A stretch of 12,508 bases of DNA from the NCBI GenBank assembly GCA_023417735.1, contig JAEZEK010000184.1, positions 1-12,508 on the forward strand, read 5' to 3'. The stretch is from Pseudomonadota bacterium (GTDB taxonomy: Bacteria > Pseudomonadota > Alphaproteobacteria > Rhizobiales > Afifellaceae). Both the position numbers and the translations under genes were made by a program. The notes beneath the pieces are model-generated. The model was not told the origin of the DNA. It saw only the letters and a program-made list of their open reading frames with translations, and searched no databases. Positions 6,962 through 12,508 of the stretch are shown piece after piece; position 1 is the first letter of the stretch, and each line of letters opens with the position of its first letter.

Positions 6962-7896
6962 TGGCTGACACGGCCCCGCCCCGCTGGCACCACATCCTGA
7001 CCGTCGAGCACCTGATGATGCGGTTCGGCGGGCTGACCGCCGTGAACGACCTCTCCTTCAATGTCGGGCGCGGCGATATCACGGCGCTGATCGGCCCGAA
7101 CGGCGCCGGCAAGACCACCGTCTTCAACTGCGTGACCGGGTTCTACAAGCCGACCAGCGGCCGCATCGTCATGCGCCACGGCGAGGACGTGGAGGCCGCC
7201 CTCATCGAGGACATCACCCGTTCCGGCCGGCAGTACCTGGCGCGCGGCGGCAAGGCGGCCTTCCTGCTGGAGCGGATGCCGGACTTCAGCATCACCCATC
7301 ACGCCAAGGTCGCCCGCACCTTCCAGAACATCCGCCTGTTCGGCGGCATGACCGTGCTGGAGAACCTCCTCGTCGCGCAGCACAACAAGCTGATGGTCGC
7401 CTCCAACTACACGATCGGCGGCGTTTTCATGCTGCCCGGCTACCGCCGGGCCAAGCAGGAGGCGATCGACAAGGCGGTCTACTGGCTGGAGCGCGTCCGC
7501 CTCGTCGACCGCGCGGACGACCCGGCGGGCGACCTGCCCTACGGCGCGCAGCGCCGGCTGGAGATCGCCCGCGCGATGTGCACGGAGCCGCAGCTCCTCT
7601 GCCTCGACGAGCCGGCGGCCGGACTCAACCCGCGGGAATCGACGGAACTGAACGCGCTCCTGCAGTACATCCGGGGCGAGCACGGCGTGTCCGTGCTCCT
7701 CATCGAGCACGACATGGGGGTCGTGATGGAGATCTCCGACCACGTGATCGTGCTCGACTACGGCGTGAAAATCTCCGACGGCTCCGCCGAAGAGGTGCGC
7801 AACGACCCGAAGGTGATCGCCGCCTATCTCGGCGTGGAGGACGAGGAGGTGGAGGAGGTGGAGACCGCGCTGGACAAGGGCGAGGTGAACCTATGA
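6961..7896 (+). CDS. livG: Branched-chain amino acid ABC transporter ATPase LivG
   Basis: LivG is one of the two ATPases that drive the Liv importer from the cytoplasmic face. In the 311-residue protein Walker A is GPNGAGKT (45-52), the Q-loop is Gln122 in ARTFQNIRLF, the signature is LPYGAQRRLEIARA (192-205), Walker B with catalytic Glu217 is LLCLDEPAAGLNP (212-224), and the switch His is His250 in LIEHD. These residues predict an active ATPase. Two features exceed the usual E. coli size (about 255): roughly 35 extra residues between Walker A and the Q-loop (about 74-115), and an acidic tail (292-311, EDEEVEEVE). The start overlaps the livM stop by one base, and the end overlaps livF by four. 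Confidence 0.95.
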   Translation: MADTAPPRWHHILTVEHLMMRFGGLTAVNDLSFNVGRGDITALIGPNGAGKTTVFNCVTGFYKPTSGRIVMRHGEDVEAALIEDITRSGRQYLARGGKAAFLLERMPDFSITHHAKVARTFQNIRLFGGMTVLENLLVAQHNKLMVASNYTIGGVFMLPGYRRAKQEAIDKAVYWLERVRLVDRADDPAGDLPYGAQRRLEIARAMCTEPQLLCLDEPAAGLNPRESTELNALLQYIRGEHGVSVLLIEHDMGVVMEISDHVIVLDYGVKISDGSAEEVRNDPKVIAAYLGVEDEEVEEVETALDKGEVNL

Positions 7897-8642
7897 CGGC
7901 CGCGACGACGGCCGCTCCGGGGCAGCCGCTCCTCTCCGTTCGCGGTGTCCACACCTATTACGGCAAGATCGTCGCGCTGCGCGGCGTCGACGTCGACGTC
8001 CCGGCCGGCGAGGTCGTCGCCCTCATCGGCGCCAACGGGGCCGGAAAATCGACGCTGATGATGACGATCTGCGGCAATCCGCGGGCGCGGGAGGGGCGCG
8101 TCTTCTTCGACGGCGCGGACATCACCGACCTGCCCACCCACGAGATCATGTCAAAGGCGATCGCGCAGTCGCCGGAAGGCCGGCGCATCTTCCCCCGCAT
8201 GACGGTGATCGAGAACCTGCAGATGGGGGCGGCGATCACCCGGTTCGAGCACTTCGACGAGGATCTGCGCCGCGTCTACGACCTGTTCCCCCGCCTCAAG
8301 GAGCGGCAGAACCAGCGCGGCGGCACGCTGTCCGGCGGCGAGCAGCAGATGCTGGCGATCGCGCGCGCGCTGATGAGCCGGCCGCGCCTGCTCCTGCTCG
8401 ACGAGCCGTCGCTCGGCCTGGCGCCCCTTGTGGTGAAGCAGATCTTCTCGGTCATCAGGGAGCTCAACCGGACCGAGGGCCTGACGGTCTTCCTGGTCGA
8501 GCAGAACGCCTTCCATGCGCTCCGCCTCGCCGACCGCGGCTACGTGATGGTAAACGGCCGGATCACGATGTCCGGCACCGGCCGCGAACTGCTCGCGCGC
8601 GAGGAGGTGCGGGCGGCCTACCTGGAGGGCGGGCGGCATTGA
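7893..8642 (+). CDS. livF: Branched-chain amino acid ABC transporter ATPase LivF
   Basis: LivF is the second ATPase of the importer and would form a heterodimer with LivG. In the 249-residue protein Walker A is GANGAGKS (46-53), the Q-loop is Gln92 in AQSPEGRRIF, the signature is LSGGEQQMLAIARA (146-159), and Walker B with Glu171 is LLLLDEPSLGLAP. The usual switch His is replaced by Gln204 in LVEQNA, which is the normal state of LivF and means the two ATPases are not equivalent. The ATG at 7893 overlaps the livG stop in an ATGA arrangement, which argues for this start over upstream in-frame codons. Ten bases separate its stop from the next gene. Length is normal. Confidence 0.95.
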   Translation: MTAATTAAPGQPLLSVRGVHTYYGKIVALRGVDVDVPAGEVVALIGANGAGKSTLMMTICGNPRAREGRVFFDGADITDLPTHEIMSKAIAQSPEGRRIFPRMTVIENLQMGAAITRFEHFDEDLRRVYDLFPRLKERQNQRGGTLSGGEQQMLAIARALMSRPRLLLLDEPSLGLAPLVVKQIFSVIRELNRTEGLTVFLVEQNAFHALRLADRGYVMVNGRITMSGTGRELLAREEVRAAYLEGGRH

Positions 8643-8652
8643 GGGAACGGGA

Positions 8653-9009
8653 ATGACAGCGCTCTGGGAAGTCTCGATCGTCGAGTTCCTGCTCGTCACG
8701 CTGTTCCTCGGCGGCGGCGCGGCGTGGCTGACCGGACGGGCGACGGCCCGGGTGTGGGCGCCGTGGTGGCAGCTCGTCCTCTATGTCCTGCTGCTGACCG
8801 CGGCGGCGCGCTTCATCCATTTCAGCCTGTTCGGCGGCACCTTCTTCCTGCCGCTCAGGACCTTCGACACCGCGCTCTACTACTACCTCGTCGACCTCCT
8901 CGTGCTTGGGGCGCTCGCCGCGCTCGGCCGGCAGCTCACGCGCTCCCGCCAGATGGCGACGCAATATGCCTTCCTCGCCGGCAGGAGCGGGTCGGCTTCG
9001 CGCGCATAG
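8653..9009 (+). CDS. Small membrane protein in the liv operon, DUF6867-like
   Basis: This 118-residue protein has no assigned function. Three hydrophobic stretches (about 7-27, 38-55 and 70-93) suggest three membrane helices, with a short region rich in aromatic residues and Phe-Gly (FIHFSLFGGTFFLPLRTF, about 55-73) between the last two and a basic, probably cytoplasmic tail (RQLTRSRQMATQYAF). From memory it resembles the DUF6867 family of Rhizobiales, but no search was possible. The ATG has GAGGG about 8 bases upstream and lies 10 bases after the livF stop on the same strand, so it is almost certainly translated from the liv transcript. An inverted repeat spans its stop codon. Position suggests an accessory or regulatory subunit of the transporter, which is inference only. 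Confidence 0.8.
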   Translation: MTALWEVSIVEFLLVTLFLGGGAAWLTGRATARVWAPWWQLVLYVLLLTAAARFIHFSLFGGTFFLPLRTFDTALYYYLVDLLVLGALAALGRQLTRSRQMATQYAFLAGRSGSASRA

Positions 9010-9014
9010 CGCGC
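9000..9014 (+). other. Inverted repeat spanning the stop of the liv membrane-protein gene
   Basis: GCGCGC (9000-9005) and GCGCGC (9009-9014) flank ATA and include the stop codon. The transcript would form a 6-pair GC hairpin with a 3-base loop. AAATCCC follows rather than a T-run, so it is more likely a processing or stabilising element, or a chance GC palindrome, than an intrinsic terminator. Confidence 0.4.
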
Positions 9015-9073
9015 AAATCCCGTTCCCGGCGCGCCCTCACCCCGTATCTTTCGGCCCGGAAATCCGCTTAAAT

Positions 9074-9122
9074 GCGCCGCAGGGTAGGCTTTTCCGCCTA
9101 TCGGAACATTGTCCGGCGGCGC
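9074..9122 (+). promoter_or_regulatory. Nested inverted repeats in the livK leader
   Basis: GCGCCGC (9074-9080) is complementary to GCGGCGC (9116-9122), and inside them TAGGC (9085-9089) is complementary to GCCTA (9096-9100) with a TTTTCC loop. The element sits in the 155-base gap before livK and ends 43 bases before the start codon. It could shape mRNA stability, attenuation or a protein-binding site. I see no clear promoter hexamers nearby and no T-run that would make it a terminator. Confidence 0.4.
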
Positions 9123-9164
9123 CAGGGGACGCTTGCCGGAACTTCTGAGCCAGAGGGAGACGTC

Positions 9165-10301
9165 ATGAAGAAAGCTCTGTTGACCAGTGCCGCGTTCTGC
9201 TTCGCGATGACCGGCGCCGCGTGGGCCGACATCCTGATCGCCACGGCCGGCCCGATGACCGGCCAGTACGCCGCGTTCGGCGCGCAGATGAAGGCGGGCG
9301 CCGAGCAGGCCGTCGAGGACATCAACGCCGCCGGCGGCGTGAACGGCGAGAAGCTCGTCCTGGAGATCGGCGACGATGCCTGCGATCCGCGCCAGGCGGT
9401 GGCCGTCGCGAACCAGCTCGCCGGCAAGGGCGTGGTCTTCGTGGCCGGGCATTTCTGCTCCGGGTCGTCGATCCCGGCATCCGCGGTCTACTCGGAGGAA
9501 GGCATCGTCCAGATCTCGCCGGCCTCCACCAACCCGACCTTCACCGAAGAGCGGCCGGGGCCGGGCATCTATCGCGTCTGCGGCCGTGACGACCAGCAGG
9601 GCGCCGTCGCCGGCGAGTACCTCGCCAGCCATTTCGGCGACAAGAAGATCGCGATCGTCCACGACAAGACCGCCTACGGCAAGGGTCTCGCCGACGAGAC
9701 GATGAAGGCGATGGAAGCGGCCGGCAAGAAGGCCGATCTCTACGAGGCCTATACCGCCGGCGAAAAGGACTACACGGCGCTCGTATCCAAGCTGAAGCAG
9801 GAGGGCATCGGCATCCTCTATGTCGGCGGCTATCACACCGAGGCCGGCCTGATGGCGCGCCAGATGCGCGATCAGGGCATGGACACGATCATCGTGTCGG
9901 GCGACGCGCTCGTCACCGACGAGTACTGGGCGATCACGGGCGACGCCGGCGAGGGCACGCTCATGACCTTCTCGCCCGACCCGCGCAAGAGCGAGAAGGC
10001 GGCTCCGATCGTCGAAAAGTTCCGGGCCAAGAACATCGAGCCGGAGGGCTACGTCCTCTACACCTATGCCGCGATCCAGGCCTGGGCCGAGGCGGTCACC
10101 AAGGCCGGCTCGACGGAATTCGAGCCGGTGGTGGCGGCGCTCGACGAGGGCCAGTTCGACACCGTGCTCGGCACGCTCGAGTTCGACGACAAGGGCGACG
10201 TGACCCTGCCCGGCTACGTCTTCTACGAGTGGAAGGGCGGCCAGTACGACTATCTCGAGGGCGCGGACGCCGGTGGCGCCGACCCGCAGAAGAAGTCCTG
10301 A
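9165..10301 (+). CDS. livK: Branched-chain amino acid binding protein (LivK/LivJ-like)
   Basis: This is the periplasmic binding protein that delivers branched-chain or other neutral amino acids to LivHMGF. The 378-residue product has a signal peptide (MKKALLTSAAFCFAMTGAAWA, cleavage after Ala21) and the type I two-lobe binding fold. It begins ILIATAGPMTGQYAAFG, with the ligand-loop segment SPASTNPTFTE at about 118-128 and the lobe-crossing YGKGLADE near 186. Cys73 and Cys98 match the disulfide known in LivJ/LivK. A polar, Asp/Gly-rich tail (GADAGGADPQKKS) extends beyond the usual end. The ATG has GAGGGAG about 6 bases upstream. The gene follows the permease and ATPase genes after a structured gap, and a strong terminator hairpin closes the unit. 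The exact ligand range cannot be read from sequence. Confidence 0.95.
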   Translation: MKKALLTSAAFCFAMTGAAWADILIATAGPMTGQYAAFGAQMKAGAEQAVEDINAAGGVNGEKLVLEIGDDACDPRQAVAVANQLAGKGVVFVAGHFCSGSSIPASAVYSEEGIVQISPASTNPTFTEERPGPGIYRVCGRDDQQGAVAGEYLASHFGDKKIAIVHDKTAYGKGLADETMKAMEAAGKKADLYEAYTAGEKDYTALVSKLKQEGIGILYVGGYHTEAGLMARQMRDQGMDTIIVSGDALVTDEYWAITGDAGEGTLMTFSPDPRKSEKAAPIVEKFRAKNIEPEGYVLYTYAAIQAWAEAVTKAGSTEFEPVVAALDEGQFDTVLGTLEFDDKGDVTLPGYVFYEWKGGQYDYLEGADAGGADPQKKS

Positions 10302-10329
10302 CCGTTCCGCACCGCGGATCGAAACCTCG

Positions 10330-10356
10330 GCCCCGGCGCACCGCGCCGGGGCTCTT
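10330..10356 (+). terminator. Terminator of the liv operon
   Basis: GCCCCGGCGC (10330-10339) pairs perfectly with GCGCCGGGGC (10343-10352) around an ACC loop: ten GC pairs, followed by TCTT. The T-run is short, as in many G+C-rich genomes. It lies 29 bases after the livK stop. Confidence 0.82.
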
Positions 10357-10412
10357 GCATCGTGATGTCGTCAGGCGTCCGGATCGAGCCGCCGCCGCGG
10401 CGAGGCCTTGAG

Positions 10413-11423
10413 ATGGCTAGGCAGTTCCAGGTCCTGCGCGGGCTCGCGATCGGCCACGCGACCGATCGTGCGCTGAAGTCCGGGACGACGGTCTTCCTGC
10501 CCGAGAGCCCCGCCGTGGCCGCCGTCCATGTCGCCGGCGGCGCCCCCGGCACGCGTGAGACCGACCTCCTCCTGCCCGAAGCCACGGTGGATAGGGTGGA
10601 CGCGATCGCACTCTCCGGCGGCTCGGCGTTCGGGCTCGCCGCGGCCGACGGCGTGACGGCCTGGCTGGCGGGTCACGGGCGCGGCTTCGCGGTCGGCGGC
10701 ATGCGCGTGCCGATCGTTCCGGCGGCCATCCTGTTCGACCTCGCCAACGGCGGTGACAAGAGCGCCATCCGAGACCCCGGCCGCTCCACGTCGGTCTACC
10801 GCGAACTCGGCATCGCCGCATGCTCCGCCGCCGGGCCGTCCATCGCGCTCGGCAGCTTCGGCGCGGGCGCTGGCGCGTTCACCGCGGATCTGAAGGGGGG
10901 CTTCGGCGCCGCGGCTGCCGCCCTTCCCTCCGGTGCGAGCGTCCAGGCCTTCGTCGCCGCCAACCCGTTCGGCCGAGTGACCCTCGGCACCACGCCGCAT
11001 TTCCGCGCCGGCGCCTTCGAGCAGGCCGGCGAGTACGGCAACCTTGGATTGCCGCCTGTTCTACCGGAGGATGCAGGCAGGGCGGTGACGAAGCGCGACG
11101 TCGGCATGCGCGGAAACACCACGCTCGCCGTGATCGCCACCGATCTCGCCGTCGACGCCGCACAGGCAAAGCGCGTCGCCGTCGCGGCTCATGACGGGCT
11201 CGCGCTCGCGATCTATCCCGTCCACACCCCGCTCGACGGCGATACGGTGTTCGTCCTCTCGACGGGCGCGGTGCCGCTCGAGGACCGGGTGTACGGTCTC
11301 GCCGATCTTGCGGCCGCAGCCAGCGCGACGCTCGCGCGCGCGGTCAGCCGTGCGGTCTACGAAGCCGAGCCGGCGCCGGGCGACCCCTCCCCGACCTGGA
11401 AGGCGCGCTATGGCGTGGCGTGA
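10413..11423 (+). CDS. P1-family (DmpA/S58) peptidase, putative aminopeptidase
   Basis: The 336-residue protein belongs to the P1/DmpA family of self-processing N-terminal-nucleophile hydrolases (MEROPS S58), which includes aminopeptidases and beta-peptidases. The precursor is expected to cut itself into two chains. The family's Gly-rich segments are visible: ALSGGSAFGLAAADGV (66-81), VPIVPAAILFDL (99-110), GAGAGAFTADLKGGFG (150-165), and the cleavage region GMRGNTTLAVIATD (231-244). The predicted nucleophile is Thr236 after Asn235, where DmpA itself has Ser. No signal peptide is seen, so it should be cytoplasmic. The frame opens at GTG 10362, but the ATG at 10413 has GAGG upstream and the extra residues are not family-like. 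Substrates (short peptides, D-amino acid amides or beta-peptides) are unknown. A regulator gene follows 54 bases later. Confidence 0.88.
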   Translation: MARQFQVLRGLAIGHATDRALKSGTTVFLPESPAVAAVHVAGGAPGTRETDLLLPEATVDRVDAIALSGGSAFGLAAADGVTAWLAGHGRGFAVGGMRVPIVPAAILFDLANGGDKSAIRDPGRSTSVYRELGIAACSAAGPSIALGSFGAGAGAFTADLKGGFGAAAAALPSGASVQAFVAANPFGRVTLGTTPHFRAGAFEQAGEYGNLGLPPVLPEDAGRAVTKRDVGMRGNTTLAVIATDLAVDAAQAKRVAVAAHDGLALAIYPVHTPLDGDTVFVLSTGAVPLEDRVYGLADLAAAASATLARAVSRAVYEAEPAPGDPSPTWKARYGVA

Positions 11424-11477
11424 AATCCTTTCCTCCTCCGGATACCGCCGCGCGCAGCCCGCTCCCGCCGCAGCACG

Positions 11478-11957
11478 ATGACCGGCTCGCCGCCTCTCGA
11501 CCCGGGAGACATCCGGATCCTCCGGGTGCTGCAGCGCGACGCATCCCTGCCGGTCAGCGAGATCGCCCGGCTCGCCGGCATGAGCCAGACGCCGGCCTGG
11601 CGCCGGATCAAGCGCCTGAAGGAGACCGGCACGATCCGCGGCGTCGTGGCCCTCGTCGACCGCCATGCCGTCGGGCTCGATTTCGTCGCCTATGCCTTCG
11701 TGAAGCTCGGCGTGCCGAGCCGCCAGAACATGGAAGTCTTCGACCGGATGGTGAACACCTGGCCCGAAGTTCTTCTGTGCGAACGCATAACCGGGGCGGT
11801 CGATTACCTGATCAAGGTCGTCACCAGGGACATCCAATCCTACGACGAGTTCCTGCGCTTCAAGCTCCTCGACAACGAACTGGTGACGGACGTGCAGTCG
11901 CGCATCGTCGTGGCGACGGTGAAGGACACGCCGGCGCTCCCGGTCAGGGAGACGTGA
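11478..11957 (+). CDS. Lrp/AsnC family transcriptional regulator
   Basis: The 159-residue protein has the standard two-part Lrp/AsnC layout. An N-terminal winged helix-turn-helix (about 7-60) includes LDPGDIRILRVLQRDA and the recognition region SEIARLAGMSQTPAWRRIKRLKETG. A C-terminal RAM ligand-binding and oligomerisation domain (about 66-150) contains PEVLLCERITGAVDYLIKVV. Such proteins bind DNA as octamers or other oligomers and respond to amino acids. WPEVLLCERITGAVDYLIKV fits the effector-contact region of the family. It lies 54 bases after the peptidase gene on the same strand and may be co-transcribed, although no ribosome-binding site is obvious at its ATG. Regulation of the peptidase or of the liv operon is plausible from position only. 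The specific effector is unknown. Confidence 0.92.
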   Translation: MTGSPPLDPGDIRILRVLQRDASLPVSEIARLAGMSQTPAWRRIKRLKETGTIRGVVALVDRHAVGLDFVAYAFVKLGVPSRQNMEVFDRMVNTWPEVLLCERITGAVDYLIKVVTRDIQSYDEFLRFKLLDNELVTDVQSRIVVATVKDTPALPVRET

Positions 11958-12026
11958 CCGGGAGTGCCGGGCCCGGCGGCCCGCCCCCCTCCTCGACGCC
12001 CCCCGGCGATCGGGCATGCGCGGCGC

Positions 12027-12476
12027 GTGATCCGGCGTCTCACCCTCGCCAACGCCTACGGCCTTGCGCTCGCCGCCAGCTTCGCGGCCGCCTGGTTCGC
12101 GCTCGAGCGGCCGGCCAGCGCGCGCTTCCTCGCCTCCGCGCTGCTCCTGTTCGTCGCGGCGAGCGTGGCGGCCGTCCTGACCCGGATCGCCTTGGCCTGG
12201 CTCGACCGCAGGCCGGACACGTCGCGTCTCGCCGCCGCCCTGCTCGGCCTCTTCGGCGGGACGTCGGCGCTCGCGAGCTTCCTGCTCTTTCTCGTGCACG
12301 TCGCCACGACCGAGATCCCGTGGGACATCTCGCTCGGGCACTTCGTCTTCTGGACATTGATCCAGGGCGCCGGAGCCATATACGTGTATCTCACGATCGT
12401 CGGCTGGCTGCTCCTGCCGGCGGGCGTACCGGCGACGCTCCTGTTCGCAGTCCTCCTCGCGCGCCGCCCGCGGTGA
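12027..12476 (+). CDS. Small integral membrane protein of unknown function
   Basis: I do not recognise this 149-residue protein. It is strongly hydrophobic with four likely membrane helices (about 7-26, 33-58, 68-94 and 104-143, the last long enough to be two). It has a basic start (MIRRLTLANAYG) and end (LLARRPR) and a short polar loop WLDRRPDTSR between helices two and three. An acidic-aromatic loop TTEIPWDISLGHF precedes the last helical region. I chose the GTG at 12027. The frame also opens at a GTG at 11964, but that would add a Pro/Arg-rich stretch unlike a protein start. Neither has a good ribosome-binding site. It follows the Lrp-type gene by 69 bases on the same strand. No function is proposed. 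Confidence 0.65.
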   Translation: MIRRLTLANAYGLALAASFAAAWFALERPASARFLASALLLFVAASVAAVLTRIALAWLDRRPDTSRLAAALLGLFGGTSALASFLLFLVHVATTEIPWDISLGHFVFWTLIQGAGAIYVYLTIVGWLLLPAGVPATLLFAVLLARRPR

Positions 12477-12508
12477 GGGAGGCGCGCCGCCGCTCCTGCC
12501 GGGCGGCC

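Noticed and set aside
6418..7743. Long antisense frame across livM and livG
   Set aside because: The sense strand encodes full LivM/LivG motifs; the antisense product is His/Ala/Asp-rich without domains, a codon-bias shadow.
9068..9073. TTAAAT as a -10 element for livK
   Set aside because: No acceptable -35 hexamer lies 16-18 bases upstream.
11966..11977. Palindrome GCCGGGCCCGGC after the Lrp-type gene as a terminator
   Set aside because: It is followed by a C-run rather than a T-run and overlaps a locally extreme GC region where such palindromes arise by chance.
11061..12341. Long minus-strand frame across the peptidase, Lrp and membrane-protein genes
   Set aside because: It crosses three genes with recognisable or clearly hydrophobic products and is itself compositionally biased and featureless.

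Overview
The window is a G+C-rich chromosomal stretch (about two-thirds G+C by eye) that most resembles an alphaproteobacterium of the Rhizobiales/Hyphomicrobiales type. The grounds are the high-G+C coding style, a perfect GGAAC-N16-CGTT promoter of the alphaproteobacterial general stress sigma factor EcfG in front of a CsbD-like gene, a two-domain cold-shock protein paired with a DUF192 protein, and a small membrane protein resembling the DUF6867 family inside a liv operon. No phage, insertion sequence, CRISPR array or defence locus is visible, and gene density is normal for a core chromosome.

Layout. Bases 1-1192 are the end of a tungstate (or molybdate) ABC transporter operon: a 5'-truncated ATPase (TupC-like) followed by the periplasmic binding protein TupA. 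Convergent to it on the minus strand (1265-3269) are DUF192, a double cold-shock-domain protein and a Sir2-type NAD-dependent deacylase. Glyoxalase I (3287-3727) is read away from the sirtuin. A tRNA-Glu(UUC) with its own promoter and a downstream hairpin follows (3784-3985), then a minus-strand CsbD-like stress gene with an EcfG promoter (4059-4335).

The core of the window (4563-10352) is a complete branched-chain/neutral amino acid ABC importer in the order livH-livM-livG-livF-DUF6867-like gene-livK. The four transporter core genes overlap by 1 to 4 bases, which implies translational coupling. The membrane-protein gene follows 10 bases after livF. The binding-protein gene livK is set apart by a 155-base leader with inverted repeats and is closed by a strong terminator hairpin. 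Together these encode two permeases, two ATPases and one secreted binding protein, plus one membrane protein of unknown role.

The last part (10413-12476) holds a P1-family (DmpA/S58) self-processing aminopeptidase, an Lrp/AsnC regulator and a small hydrophobic membrane protein. Peptide hydrolysis, amino acid uptake and an amino-acid-sensing regulator lie side by side, which suggests, without proving, a shared amino acid theme.

I found no convincing undescribed multi-gene system. The observations most worth following are the unexplained membrane gene inside the liv operon, the exact EcfG promoter on the CsbD-like gene, the structured gap before livK, the A+T-richer leader of the cold-shock gene, and the Thr nucleophile in the P1 peptidase.
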